Positions 13,268 to 21,821 of a stretch of 51,691 bases of DNA are shown here, piece after piece. This DNA is from Bacillus sp. AFS098217 (GTDB taxonomy: Bacteria > Bacillota > Bacilli > Bacillales > Bacillaceae_G). Below the pieces are notes generated by a model that was given only the letters and a program-made list of their open reading frames with translations, made no database searches and had not been told where the DNA came from. A program made the translations under genes and the position numbers. The DNA is taken from assembly GCF_002551815.1 (NCBI RefSeq), contig NZ_NVPR01000098.1:1-51691 (forward strand), read 5' to 3'. Positions within the stretch are counted from its first letter, which is position 1. Each line of letters opens with the position of its first letter.

Positions 13268-14296
13268 TTAAAGGGTAATACCCTTTGTTAACTGTTTTGC
13301 TGCACCTTCATCTGTAATAAGAATCGAAGTGTGCCCTTGTTTAATTACAGCCTGTATAGCTTTTGCTTTTGAAGATCCTCCAGCGACTGCAACAACGTGA
13401 GATACATGTTGTAAATCTTTTAGCTGCATGCCCACTGTTTGTACTTTATGAACGACATTACCCTGTTCATTAAAGTAATAACCGAAAGCCTCGCCAACTG
13501 CTTCACTTGCTTTAATCTTTAACCAATCTGCTTCCGAAGTATTTCTGCGACGTGCCATTGTTAACGCATCACCTATTCCATGAATGACGATATTGGAAGA
13601 TCGAATCAACTCAAGAACTTCTTTCACAGAAGGCTCTGTCACAATAGACGCATATGCTTCGCTGCTTACATGGTCTGGAACATACAATAAGCGATAATTA
13701 CTCATCGTATTTTGTGCCATTTTGGCGCAAATGGTATTGGCCTCTAATTCGACACCTTCTCCAATTCCACCACGTGCTGGGACAAACAGCATATGTAAAT
13801 CTTTACAATCAAGTTGCATCATGTCCGCAACAGCAGCTAGCGTTGTTCCTCCAGCCACAGCAACGATATTATTCGCTGTCAAACGGTCTTTTATACAACT
13901 CACACAAGCACGGCCCATCTCCAGTTTGACCCAAGGTGATTCATCACTATCACCAGGGACAACGAAAACTTCATCCAAGTCTAATGTTTCCTTGAGTTGT
14001 TTTTCTAAAACCTTTAACCCGGAAATTTCTTTCATAAAGTCTTCCAAAGCAAGAACTAAAGCTGTTCCCTCTTCTGTTAAAGTCATTCCAGAAGAAGCGA
14101 CGTGAACTAAGTTTTGTTCTTTCAAAACTTGCACTTCACTTCGCAATACTCTTTCTGTCATACCAAGACTTGCAGATAAGTTTCTTCTTCCAATCGGCTG
14201 CATAAGACGAATGTGCTGAAGAATTTGCATTCTTGTTTGCATAACAGGTAGCAGATCGGGTAATAATTTTTTCATGTTCTGAATCCATGAGCGCAT
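13268..14296 (-). CDS. cggR: Central glycolytic genes regulator CggR
   Basis: This 342-residue SorC/DeoR-family repressor has an N-terminal helix-turn-helix (about 30-65, IGRRNLSASLGMTERVLRSEV). A sugar-phosphate isomerase-like effector domain follows, with GGTTLAAV and AVAGGSSKAKA. In B. subtilis, fructose 1,6-bisphosphate releases CggR from the gapA operon. I start at ATG 14294-14296 (MRSWIQNM), which has GAGGAG 7 nt upstream; the longer form begins five codons earlier. It is the first gene of the operon and regulates itself through the operator at 14337-14372. Confidence 0.95.
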   Translation of the reverse strand: MRSWIQNMKKLLPDLLPVMQTRMQILQHIRLMQPIGRRNLSASLGMTERVLRSEVQVLKEQNLVHVASSGMTLTEEGTALVLALEDFMKEISGLKVLEKQLKETLDLDEVFVVPGDSDESPWVKLEMGRACVSCIKDRLTANNIVAVAGGTTLAAVADMMQLDCKDLHMLFVPARGGIGEGVELEANTICAKMAQNTMSNYRLLYVPDHVSSEAYASIVTEPSVKEVLELIRSSNIVIHGIGDALTMARRRNTSEADWLKIKASEAVGEAFGYYFNEQGNVVHKVQTVGMQLKDLQHVSHVVAVAGGSSKAKAIQAVIKQGHTSILITDEGAAKQLTKGITL

Positions 14297-14336
14297 ATCA
14301 TTTCTCCTCACTACATTGGTTCATTTTCACCTCATG

Positions 14337-14372
14337 GTCACTCTATGTCCCGTAGTGACATTTTGCGTCCCA
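14337..14372 (-). promoter_or_regulatory. CggR operator
   Basis: On the minus strand the site reads GGGAC-N6-TGTC-N4-CGGGAC-N6-TGAC. This is the double-repeat CggR operator known from B. subtilis with one changed base (TGAC for TGTC). It lies about 30-65 nt downstream of the predicted transcription start, so CggR would act as a roadblock. Confidence 0.9.
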
Positions 14373-14407
14373 CATGGTTTAAAAAAATAATCCCTGCTAC
14401 GTGTATT

Positions 14408-14436
14408 ATTGTAACAGGAGATAGAAACTTATTCAA
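14408..14436 (-). promoter_or_regulatory. SigA promoter of the cggR-gapA operon
   Basis: A -35 of TTGAAT (14431-14436), a 17-nt spacer and -10 TACAAT (14408-14413). The -35 overlaps the stop codon of the upstream thioredoxin-fold gene. The start point is near 14401, correctly placed upstream of the CggR operator. Confidence 0.75.
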
Positions 14437-14678
14437 CTCTTAACTGAATTGTTTATATAGTTTATTATGACATCTTTGTGAATGACACCGTAAAACGCCT
14501 GTTTTCCGTCAATTTCTACGACCGGGATCATAATTTGATACTTTTCTAAAAGCTCATCATCTTCATATATATCTATTTCCTCAATTTCAAAAGAATATAC
14601 CTTTTGTACTTCTTTCAAAATCTGTTTTGCTTTCACACAAAGACCACAGTCCGTTTTCGTATACAAAACAACTTTCAT
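14433..14678 (-). CDS. Glutaredoxin/thioredoxin-fold family protein
   Basis: The roughly 81-residue protein starts MKVVLYTKTDCGLC, with a CxxC redox motif after the first beta strand, and has the cis-proline strand IMIPVVEIDGK. This is the minimal glutaredoxin fold; the partner is unknown. I use the ATG at 14676-14678. A GTG three codons upstream begins directly after the rpoN stop and is also possible. The gene is adjacent to rpoN, so the two are almost certainly cotranscribed. Its 3' end overlaps the cggR promoter. Confidence 0.85.
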   Translation of the reverse strand: MKVVLYTKTDCGLCVKAKQILKEVQKVYSFEIEEIDIYEDDELLEKYQIMIPVVEIDGKQAFYGVIHKDVIINYINNSVKS

Positions 14679-14687
14679 CTTCTTCAC

Positions 14688-15995
14688 CTATCCAATTGTT
14701 TTTCTTAAAGAAGAGGCCGGAATGTTCATTTGTTCTCGATATTTTGCAACTGTTCTACGAGAAATAACAATTTCATGCTCGTCTTCTAACAATTTTGAAA
14801 TTTTTTGATCTGAAAGTGGTTTTTTCTTATTTTCTTGTTCTACAAGCGTTTGAATGAATTGTTTTACGCGCTTAGTAGAAATAGCTTCATCTTCTGTTGT
14901 AACTACCGCGTTACTAAAGAATGACTTCATTTCAAACAATCCATGCGGCGTTTGTACATATTTATTACGCGTAGCACGACTGATGGTAGACTCATGTACA
15001 CTTAATTCTTCTGCCACTTCTTTTAAAGAAAGTGGTTTTAAATATTCCGAACCTTTTAAAAAGAAATCACGTTGTTTCTTCATAATAATTTCCATTACTT
15101 GCAAAAGCGTTTGTTTTCGTTGCTTCAAACTGCGCATAATCCACTGAACATGCTGATACTTCTCAGAGACATAAGAAGCAACCTCACTTTCACTATTATG
15201 AAGAAGTGCACTATACTCTGAATGAATTTCAATCTTCGGCATGTTGCGTTCATTCATTTGTAAAACGAGGCAATCACCATCTTTTTTCACGGCCATATCA
15301 GGAACAATATAAAGCGGCTTCTCAGAAGAAAACGCAAGTCCTGGTTTCGGCTGCAATGATGTAATACAATCAACAGCTGATTGTAATTCCTCGTTACTAC
15401 ATTTCATAACCTGGATCAATTTTCGCCAATCTTTCTTAACAAAATATGAGAAATATTCATCCACAATCATTTCTGAGAGTGTATCTTTCGTTTGTAAGCG
15501 CTTCAATTGAAGGGATAGACATTCCTGAATATTACGCGCTCCTACCCCTGCTGGCTCTAGCGACTGGACAAGCTTCATAGCACAGTCCACTACATCAATC
15601 GGCGCATCAAGTAGTTCTGCTAATTCTTCATTTGTTTCTTGTAAATAACCATTCTCATCCATGTTCATAATGATGAAAGAAGCTGCTTTTCGCTGTTCTT
15701 CATCTATTTTATAATACTGTATTTGATCTAATAAATGTTGCTGAATCGTTGTCGAATCCACACTATAAATTTCCATTTGATTGTCGATTTGTTTGCTTGT
15801 ACTTTTACTTTTGCTTGAGCTCTTTTTCTTCTCCCTCTCAAAGCCACCTAACTCAATAAGGGGATTCTCTAACGATTGCTCATACAAAAACTCCGTTAAC
15901 TCCTGTACATTATATTGGAGCATTGTAATCGCTTGTCTTAACTCTTGTGTCATGGCCAAACGTAAGCTTTGTTCTTGTAAAAGACTTGCCTTCAA
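14688..15995 (-). CDS. rpoN: RNA polymerase sigma-54 factor (SigL)
   Basis: The protein is about 435 residues. Region I is glutamine- and leucine-rich (LLQEQSLRLAMTQELRQAITML), as needed for enhancer-dependent activation. The core-binding region follows. The C-terminal RpoN box appears as ISRRTVAKYREQMNIP, preceded by the helix-turn-helix VHESTISRATRNKYVQTPHG. The best start is TTG at 15993-15995 with GGGGGAG 6 nt upstream, which gives nearly the B. subtilis SigL length; another TTG lies 10 codons upstream. Sigma-54 needs bEBP activators and serves amino acid and acetoin catabolism in Bacillus. Confidence 0.93.
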   Translation of the reverse strand: MKASLLQEQSLRLAMTQELRQAITMLQYNVQELTEFLYEQSLENPLIELGGFEREKKKSSSKSKSTSKQIDNQMEIYSVDSTTIQQHLLDQIQYYKIDEEQRKAASFIIMNMDENGYLQETNEELAELLDAPIDVVDCAMKLVQSLEPAGVGARNIQECLSLQLKRLQTKDTLSEMIVDEYFSYFVKKDWRKLIQVMKCSNEELQSAVDCITSLQPKPGLAFSSEKPLYIVPDMAVKKDGDCLVLQMNERNMPKIEIHSEYSALLHNSESEVASYVSEKYQHVQWIMRSLKQRKQTLLQVMEIIMKKQRDFFLKGSEYLKPLSLKEVAEELSVHESTISRATRNKYVQTPHGLFEMKSFFSNAVVTTEDEAISTKRVKQFIQTLVEQENKKKPLSDQKISKLLEDEHEIVISRRTVAKYREQMNIPASSLRKTIG

Positions 15996-16025
15996 ACTAA
16001 TCTCCCCCTTGTTTCTATTGTACAA

Positions 16026-16178
16026 TAAGTTTGTTAAAAGGAGAATCCTGTGCAGATACCCATTCCAAAATATTATTAATTTATATGTATTAATGAAATA
16101 TCCATCTTACAACCGAAAAATGAATAATATTGAAAGAAAACAATAAAAAAACATATAAATGCAAATTGAAAAAACGGC
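16026..16178. other. AT-rich gap upstream of rpoN
   Basis: No convincing gene. A TACAAT-like -10 is visible on the minus strand near 16019-16024, but I found no good -35 for it, so the rpoN promoter is not assigned. Confidence 0.4.
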
Positions 16179-16303
16179 ATAAAACCTTTCTTTTTAGGTG
16201 GGAGAGAGCATCCGACCATGCATAGAAACGGTCATGCCATGTTAAAACAAAAAAGAGAACGAATGCAGTTCACCTTTTGTTCTTCAGAGCAGCGACTTAT
16301 ACG
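16179..16303 (-). repeat. Family-A dispersed repeat, copy 3 (inverted)
   Basis: In minus orientation it carries the family blocks in order: a GTCGCTGCT-like start, an A-rich AAAAGGTGAAC, GTTTTAACATGGCATGACCGTTTCTATGCATGG broken by changes, and a CCCACCTAAAAAGAAAGG end. It is more diverged than the copies at 18799 and 31499. Confidence 0.6.
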
Positions 16304-16391
16304 TTTGAAAATCAAAGTGGACATATAGAACATTTTTATTACCACATACTAATAGTAAATGTTATTACTAGATATAACAAGGGAGAAATAA

Positions 16392-16428
16392 AAAAAGTCC
16401 TAACCTACAAATGTAAGTTAGGACTTTT
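16392..16428 (-). terminator. Terminator after tRNA-Arg
   Basis: AAAAGTCCTAAC pairs with GTTAGGACTTTT around a 12-nt region that itself can pair partly. T-runs lie on both sides, so it could work in both directions. It lies 3-4 nt beyond the tRNA 3' end. Confidence 0.85.
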
Positions 16429-16431
16429 TGA

Positions 16432-16507
16432 CGCGCCCAGAGGGATTCGAACCCCCGGCAGACGTGGTACCGGAAACCACCGCTCTATCCGACTGAGCTA
16501 TGGGCGC
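16432..16507 (-). tRNA. tRNA-Arg, anticodon CCG
   Basis: A 76-nt cloverleaf with acceptor stem GCGCCCA/TGGGCGC and discriminator G. The D-arm is AGCTCAGTCGGATAGAGC, the anticodon loop has CCG within GGTTTCCGGTACC, and the T-arm is GGGGGTTCGAATCCCTC. CCA is not encoded. It reads CGG arginine codons, which are rare in this low-GC genome. It stands alone and is followed by a terminator. Confidence 0.95.
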
Positions 16508-16634
16508 ATTATCATAAATTCTACAGCAAAAGGACACCATTTATCCTATCACGCACTGTTTATTATACGATATCTTCGTTTTGGAAGCAATTACTTCTTA
16601 TTTCGCAATTCCTGAATAACTCCCAATACAATAT

Positions 16635-16665
16635 GCGGCCTACATCGCGTAATGATGTAGGCCGC
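16635..16665 (-). terminator. Hairpin after the KimA-like gene
   Basis: A perfect 12-bp GC-rich stem (GCGGCCTACATC with GATGTAGGCCGC) starts 16 nt past the stop codon. The following sequence (ATATTGTATTGGG) is only weakly T-rich. Confidence 0.65.
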
Positions 16666-16681
16666 CAATAATTGAACGATA

Positions 16682-18598
16682 TTATTTATGCAAATGATAT
16701 GGAACTGTTGTAATGACTATATCTTTATGACGAATAAACCACATTCGTAAAAGAAGTGCACTCTGGTTATGTAATACATGATGCCACCATTTGTGCGAAA
16801 TGAATTGCGGAATAATAATATGGATGTGTCCTCCCTCAGCTTCTTGTTTCGCCTCTATTGTTTTAATAAGACGATTCAATGGTTCAAGTAGAGAACGATA
16901 TTTACTGCGAAGAACTACCAGTCTACAAGGAGTTCCCCATTCTTTCCACTCTTTCTCCATTTTATTTATAGACGCCTCATCGAAACCAACGTATACAGCA
17001 ATCGGATCAACATTTAGACTTTTCGCAAAGGATATCGTGTTGTTCACAACACGATGAACGCCTGACACTAAAACGAGCGTGACTACATCGCTTGCTTCTG
17101 GACGTATCGTTTTCATATCGATGCGCAATTCTTCTGCAACATCTTCATAATGCCTATGAATGGACATTGAGATGAAAATAATAATAGGCAAGACAACTAA
17201 TACAACCCAAGCGCCGCCCGTAAACTTTGTAACGGCAAAAATAACAGCAACAATTGATGTAATCACAGCACCAACTGTATTAATCGTAAACTTGATTTTC
17301 CAATGCGATCCTTTTACTCGTTTCCAGCGGCGCATCAAACCAATTTGCGCTACTGTAAACGAAAGGAAAACACCGATCGCATATAGTGGAATTAACGCAT
17401 TCGTATGCGCATGGAACGATATAATTAAAATACATGCTAGTGATGCTAGCACAATAATTCCATTCGAATATCCTAAACGGTCTCCACGATTTGTTAAACT
17501 TCGAGGCAAAAATCCGTCTGCCGCTACAATCGCAGCAAGCTGAGAAAACCCTGTAAATGTAGAGTTTGCCGCTAAAATTAACACTATAAACGTAAACCAT
17601 ATAATTACTTGATATAAAATTCCATGTCCAAAATACATGCCAGCTAACTGCGACAACATCGTGTTGTGTGGGTCTGGCGTAATACCTTTCGCATACAGAT
17701 GATACGAAAAGCCTAAAAGTGTCACAGCTGTGATCGAACCTAGAGCAATATACGTTCTAATTGCGTTTTTTTGCTGTGGTTCTCTAAAAATAGGAACTGC
17801 ATTTGAAATCGTCTCAATTCCTGTAAGTGCTGAACAAGCTGAACTGAACGCTTTCAAAATTAGTAAAGTTGTTAAGCCCTCTGGAACTGTTCCAAAGCTC
17901 GGTGTACTTGGTTGAATAAACCCGTGACGCAGTTCATCAAAAAATCCCGTAAAGATTAAAATTAACATACAAATCATAAAACCGAATGTCGGCCAAGCAA
18001 AAACGCGAGCTGATTCTGCTAATCCGCGTAAGTTCACAAGCACTAAGATAATGACGCATAAGATTGCTAAAATCGTTTCATATGGAGCGACTACAGGATA
18101 CGCAGAAGAAACCGCTTCTATAGCTGCAGATACAGATACAGCTACAGTCAACACATAATCAACGAGCAGCGAACTAGAGGCAACAAGAGAAACCCAGCGT
18201 GGCTTGAAATTATCTTTCGCGATAGCATACGCTCCCCCGCCGTTTGGATATGCCAAAATCCCCATAATATACGATACAATCAAAATTGCCAAAAGAACGA
18301 TAGTAGAAATGGTAATCGGCAAGATTAACCATTTCGCATCAGGACCAAGTCCTGCAAGTTCTGTCATTCCTGATTCAGGTCCATATGCAACAGATGAATA
18401 CAAATCTGCTGAAAGGATTGGCAGCGCAATTAACCAAAATAGTTTGTTATGTTGTGCATGAAGCTCTGACGTTCGCATCGGACGACCAATTAAAAAGCGC
18501 TTCACACTACTGAAATTACTTGCAGAAAACCAAATTGCAATTAGTGCAAATATAACTAACATTGCTTCCAGCCATCTAACTAAAGTATGATGATCCAT
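16682..18598 (-). CDS. KimA/YdaO-family potassium importer paralogue (APC superfamily)
   Basis: The 638-residue protein has an APC transporter core of about 12 helices and a cytosolic C-terminal domain resembling universal stress proteins. It carries family blocks of B. subtilis KimA: LSADLYSSVAYGPE, YPNGGGAYAIAKDNF, LVDYVLTVAVSVSAAIEA, KAFSSACSALTGIETISNAVP, and the end VLHNQSALLLR...VPYHLHK. KimA is a high-affinity K+/H+ symporter inhibited by c-di-AMP. An additional N-terminal helix (about 5-25) extends it beyond B. subtilis KimA. ATG at 18596-18598 follows AAAAGGAGAAAG. I see no c-di-AMP (ydaO) riboswitch in the upstream 200 nt. K+ as substrate is inferred from the family. Confidence 0.8.
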   Translation of the reverse strand: MDHHTLVRWLEAMLVIFALIAIWFSASNFSSVKRFLIGRPMRTSELHAQHNKLFWLIALPILSADLYSSVAYGPESGMTELAGLGPDAKWLILPITISTIVLLAILIVSYIMGILAYPNGGGAYAIAKDNFKPRWVSLVASSSLLVDYVLTVAVSVSAAIEAVSSAYPVVAPYETILAILCVIILVLVNLRGLAESARVFAWPTFGFMICMLILIFTGFFDELRHGFIQPSTPSFGTVPEGLTTLLILKAFSSACSALTGIETISNAVPIFREPQQKNAIRTYIALGSITAVTLLGFSYHLYAKGITPDPHNTMLSQLAGMYFGHGILYQVIIWFTFIVLILAANSTFTGFSQLAAIVAADGFLPRSLTNRGDRLGYSNGIIVLASLACILIISFHAHTNALIPLYAIGVFLSFTVAQIGLMRRWKRVKGSHWKIKFTINTVGAVITSIVAVIFAVTKFTGGAWVVLVVLPIIIFISMSIHRHYEDVAEELRIDMKTIRPEASDVVTLVLVSGVHRVVNNTISFAKSLNVDPIAVYVGFDEASINKMEKEWKEWGTPCRLVVLRSKYRSLLEPLNRLIKTIEAKQEAEGGHIHIIIPQFISHKWWHHVLHNQSALLLRMWFIRHKDIVITTVPYHLHK

Positions 18599-18798
18599 AA
18601 CTCTTTCTCCTTTTAATCGCTATTTGCTAATGTTTATTCTCCATATTTGAATTGATACATGATATTTTGAACAACGAAATATAAAATATGTCCCTTTTGA
18701 AAATACCCTCAATCAAAAGCCTACAAATTCATACATAATCGTAATTCTTAAATAAATATAACTACTGATATCACAATTTGTCATCATAAATATATATT
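18599..18798. other. AT-rich gap between divergent genes
   Basis: This must hold the promoter of the KimA-like gene, but no clear hexamers or riboswitch are visible to me. A family-A repeat fills the next 170 bp towards the spoVA operon. Confidence 0.35.
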
Positions 18799-18970
18799 CA
18801 TTTTAATTTTCCGACATATAAGTCGCTGCTATGCAGAATACAACATGCCCGCTACTTGCTTTCTCCTTTTGTTTTAAACATTGCATGTGATAGGAAAAGG
18901 CCCTGACCGTTTCTACGCACGGCCAGATGCCCTCGTCCACCTCAAAAAAAAAGGGAGTTGATGTCGCTTT
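18799..18970 (+). repeat. Family-A dispersed repeat, copy 4 (full length)
   Basis: A long form of the family. It begins TTTTAATTTTCCGACAT, continues AAGTCGCTGCTATGCAGAAT and GCTTTCTCCTTTTGTTTTAA, then GGCCCTGACCGTTTCTACGC followed by ACGGCCAG, and ends CCTCGTCCACC plus an A-run. The truncated copy at the right edge of the window shares the same left end, which helps to define the boundary. Confidence 0.7.
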
Positions 18971-19128
18971 TAACCTATATACGGAAAACCTGCTAATCCC
19001 TTACATTTTCAAATTACATATGGATGAAAATTTACACTTCAAATGAAACCTAAATTTGGTAATTATATTTTCATGCTTACTCACAAATCATAATCTTTGA
19101 ATTGATATTCCAAAGGAGGCTTCATTCA

Positions 19129-19335
19129 ATGACTGTAATTACAAAATTAAAACAAACTGTTTCTGGATTAAAAAGTGCACAAGCAAGCTTAGAGGGGTTT
19201 GCTCTTGATACAGATAATCAACAAGCAAAACAACTTTTCCAAACAGCTGCACAACAAACACAATCTATCATTGAATCTTTAAACCCACGTTTAGACGAAG
19301 TTCAGCAGGAAGAGCCTCAATACTCACAACAATAA
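19129..19335 (+). CDS. DUF1657 spore protein, first copy
   Basis: The 68-residue helical protein starts MTVITKLKQTVSGLKSAQAS, continues through a helix-turn-helix pair, and ends EEPQYSQQ. It belongs to DUF1657, small proteins found with spoVA-2 type operons and expressed in the forespore. ATG at 19129 has AAAGGAGG with 9 nt spacing. It heads the operon, and two hairpins separate it from the next gene. The second copy at 21822 shares the SAQASL/GAQASL helix and the EEPQY end. The molecular role is not known. Confidence 0.88.
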   Translation: MTVITKLKQTVSGLKSAQASLEGFALDTDNQQAKQLFQTAAQQTQSIIESLNPRLDEVQQEEPQYSQQ

Positions 19336-19341
19336 GTGACA

Positions 19342-19372
19342 GTACCATCTCTTCTGATGGTACGCACTTTTT
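19342..19372 (+). terminator. Attenuator-type terminator after the first DUF1657 gene
   Basis: GTACCATC pairs with GATGGTAC around a 6-nt loop, followed by GCACTTTTTG. It starts just after the stop codon. Partial termination here would give more of the first gene than of the spoVA genes. Confidence 0.65.
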
Positions 19373-19411
19373 GAGCGAAAAAGGATGATTCCATATCATC
19401 CTTTTTCGCTC
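19373..19411 (+). terminator. Second hairpin, perfect 17-bp stem
   Basis: GAGCGAAAAAGGATGAT is fully complementary to ATCATCCTTTTTCGCTC, with loop TCCAT. It follows the first hairpin directly and lies 36 nt before the lipoprotein start. It may stabilise the 5' end of the downstream message or act with the first hairpin. Confidence 0.6.
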
Positions 19412-19446
19412 AAATTACATAAAGCAATAGAAATGGAATGATTGTA

Positions 19447-19935
19447 ATGCGAAAAATTGGCATCATAACCGCGTTATTCGTACTCCTGCTCAGTTCACTT
19501 GCCGGCTGTGGCAGTAGTCCATTAGATAAAAAAGTAAAAAAAGAAAAAGCAAAACAAACAGAGGAAAAGAAGGGTCCAAAGTTAACGAAAATGAGTACAG
19601 AATCCTTTAATCAGTCGATATCTCAAGGCGCAAAGAAGAAAGCACTCGCTATGGAAGAAATCACAGAAGCGGCAGCCGTTAACTCCAATTTAGATCTTTA
19701 CATAGCTGTTAAACCAGAACATCATGAAAGATTTGGTTTGAAACCTCTGCGAAGCAAACTTAAAACGCAACTCAGTAACGAGTATCCAACTTTCAATATT
19801 CACGTAAGTACAGATCGAAAAATTTTTATGATGTTAGATAAACTCGAAAACAAAATTAAGAAAAAAATAGTAAATAAGGATCAGATTAAAAAGCAATTAA
19901 AGATCATTCAATCAGAAATGAAATCTGATACGTAA
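19447..19935 (+). CDS. YhcN/YlaJ-family sporulation lipoprotein
   Basis: A lipoprotein of about 162 residues, with signal peptide MRKIGIITALFVLLLSSLAGC and lipobox LAGC (lipidated Cys21). A lysine- and glutamate-rich linker and a compact domain with AVNSNLDLYIAVKPEHHERFG follow. YhcN/YlaJ proteins are outer or inner spore membrane lipoproteins present in spoVA-2 operons. I prefer the ATG at 19447 to one three codons upstream because it gives a normal signal peptide. It lies between the DUF1657 gene and spoVAC. Confidence 0.85.
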   Translation: MRKIGIITALFVLLLSSLAGCGSSPLDKKVKKEKAKQTEEKKGPKLTKMSTESFNQSISQGAKKKALAMEEITEAAAVNSNLDLYIAVKPEHHERFGLKPLRSKLKTQLSNEYPTFNIHVSTDRKIFMMLDKLENKIKKKIVNKDQIKKQLKIIQSEMKSDT

Positions 19936-19969
19936 TTGTACGTTTTCTAAAGGAAAAGGAAGGATTCAA

Positions 19970-20446
19970 ATGTCCAGTAAAGACAAAAACTTAACACCTG
20001 TACAACAGGAATATAAAAAATTTGAACAACAGCGCGAACCAAAGCGTCCCGTTTTAAAGAATTGTATAAAAGCCTTTTTTGTTGGCGGTCTCATTTGTTT
20101 CATCGGCCAACTCATTTCGACCTTTTATATCACCTATTTTGATTTCACCGAGCGATCTGCCGGAAACCCTACAGTAGCTACACTCATTTTCATTTCCATG
20201 TTACTCACTGGCTTCGGCGTGTATGACCGCCTCGGACAATTTGCTGGGGCTGGGACAGCTGTTCCAGTTACCGGATTTGGCAACTCTGTTATCGCTGCTT
20301 GTATTGAACACCGAACAGAAGGCTTTGTCCTTGGTGTTGGTGGTAACATGTTCAAATTAGCAGGGGCCGTTATTTTATTTGGTGTATTTTCTGCTTTTGT
20401 GATTGCTCTTATTAAAACCATTCTCGTTCAATGGGGAGGGCTGTAA
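19970..20446 (+). CDS. spoVAC: Stage V sporulation protein SpoVAC (spoVA-2 type)
   Basis: The 158-residue membrane protein has a charged N-terminus (about 1-28) and four hydrophobic helices, with GGLICFIGQLI and the glycine-rich FAGAGTAVPVTGFGNSV. SpoVAC forms a mechanosensitive channel in the spore inner membrane. It carries Ca-dipicolinic acid during spore formation and germination. It has AAAGGAAAAGGAAGG upstream. The stop codon abuts the spoVAD ATG with no gap. Confidence 0.92.
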   Translation: MSSKDKNLTPVQQEYKKFEQQREPKRPVLKNCIKAFFVGGLICFIGQLISTFYITYFDFTERSAGNPTVATLIFISMLLTGFGVYDRLGQFAGAGTAVPVTGFGNSVIAACIEHRTEGFVLGVGGNMFKLAGAVILFGVFSAFVIALIKTILVQWGGL

Positions 20447-21463
20447 ATGTTACAAGGACACCGAACATGGATATTTGAAAATAAACCAGTCATCATCTCA
20501 ACAGGCGTAATCGGTGGGCCATTTGAAGCGAACGGAAAAATCCCTGAAGACTTCGATACTCTTCATGAAGATTTATGGCTGGGACAAGACTCTTATGAAA
20601 AGGCACATAAAATTTTATTTGAAGAAGCTTGCAGCCGCGCAACGGAAAAAGCAAAACTTCGTAAAGAAGATATTCAATTTGTACTTGCAGGGGACTTAAT
20701 TAATCAAATTACTCCTTCAAGCTTTGCATGTCGTACACTCGGTACACCTTATCTTGGATTATTTGGCGCTTGCTCTACTTCCATGGAGGGCCTTGCTCTC
20801 GGTGCAAGTATCGTTAATGCAAAAGGCGCAAAATATTTATTAACAGGATCATCCAGTCATAACACTGCTGTTGAAAAACAATTCCGCTATCCAACGGAAT
20901 ACGGCGGTCAAAAACCACCTACCGCGCAATGGACTGTAACTGGTGCAGGCGCTGCCCTTTTGAGTAGTGAAGGATACGGCCCAAGTGTGACATCTGCAAC
21001 AATTGGACGAGTCGTTGATATGGGGTTAACTGATCCCTTTAATATGGGAGGCGCAATGGCACCTGCTGCTGTCGATACAATCGAGGCACATTTACGCGAA
21101 AGGCAAATTGATGCATCTTACTATGACTTAATCGTAACGGGCGACCTCGGTCATGTTGGGCGTGAGATTGCCTACGATTTACTGCATAAGCACGGAACAA
21201 AAGTAACGAGCAAACAATTTCAAGATTGTGGATTACTCATTTATAAGGAAGAACAACCTGTCTTAGCAGGCGGGAGTGGTGCAGGCTGTTCAGCAACAGT
21301 CGTATACGGGCATTTATTAAACCGAATGAAACAAGGGGAATTCAAAAAAATGCTTGTTGTTGCGACAGGTGCTTTACTGTCTCCCATTACATTCCAGCAA
21401 TCCGAAACCATTCCGTGCATCGCTCATGCTGTATCCATTGAACTTGGAGGTGTACAACAATGA
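20447..21463 (+). CDS. spoVAD: Stage V sporulation protein SpoVAD (spoVA-2 type)
   Basis: The 338-residue soluble protein has a thiolase-like fold. [15 protein letters not shown] lies at the thiolase nucleophile position and [17 protein letters not shown] near the C-terminus. SpoVAD binds dipicolinic acid and sits on the outer face of the inner spore membrane. It starts one base after the spoVAC stop and overlaps spoVAE by 4 bases, so the three are translated together. It is full length. Confidence 0.94.
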   Translation: MLQGHRTWIFENKPVIISTGVIGGPFEANGKIPEDFDTLHEDLWLGQDSYEKAHKILFEEACSRATEKAKLRKEDIQFVLAGDLINQITPSSFACRTLGTPYLGLFGACSTSMEGLALGASIVNAKGAKYLLTGSSSHNTAVEKQFRYPTEYGGQKPPTAQWTVTGAGAALLSSEGYGPSVTSATIGRVVDMGLTDPFNMGGAMAPAAVDTIEAHLRERQIDASYYDLIVTGDLGHVGREIAYDLLHKHGTKVTSKQFQDCGLLIYKEEQPVLAGGSGAGCSATVVYGHLLNRMKQGEFKKMLVVATGALLSPITFQQSETIPCIAHAVSIELGGVQQ

Positions 21464-21810
21464 TTTTTTTCTGGGCTTTTGTCATCGGTGGGCTGATTTG
21501 TGTAATCGGCCAACTTATGTTTGATGTCGTGAAGCTGACGCCTGCTCACACAATGGCAACACTCGTTGTTATCGGCGCTATACTAGATGGATTCAATTTA
21601 TATGAGCCTTTAATCGATTTCGCAGGCGCTGGAGCGACAGTTCCCATTACAAGCTTTGGGAACGCCCTTGTTCACGGAGCCATGGAAGAAGCAGCAAAGC
21701 ATGGAATCGTTGGTGTTATAACTGGCATGTTTAAAGTAACAAGCGCCGGTGTATCAGCGGCTATTATTTTCGGATTCATCGGAGCTCTATTATTTAAACC
21801 GAAAGGATAA
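21460..21810 (+). CDS. spoVAE: Stage V sporulation protein SpoVAE/SpoVAEb
   Basis: The 116-residue membrane protein has about four helices and the conserved [22 protein letters not shown], which parallels the SpoVAC motif and shows common descent. It is the third core subunit of the dipicolinate channel. The ATG overlaps the spoVAD stop codon (ATGA). Confidence 0.92.
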   Translation: MIFFWAFVIGGLICVIGQLMFDVVKLTPAHTMATLVVIGAILDGFNLYEPLIDFAGAGATVPITSFGNALVHGAMEEAAKHGIVGVITGMFKVTSAGVSAAIIFGFIGALLFKPKG

Positions 21811-21821
21811 GAGGTGTTTTC

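Noticed and set aside
16277-16615. 112-codon plus-strand frame
   Set aside because: It spans a family-A repeat, the tRNA terminator and the tRNA-Arg gene in antisense.
18970-19128. SigG promoter for the spoVA-2 operon
   Set aside because: A CATGCTTA element near 19072 resembles a -10, but no -35 is at the right distance. The promoter is expected but not identified.
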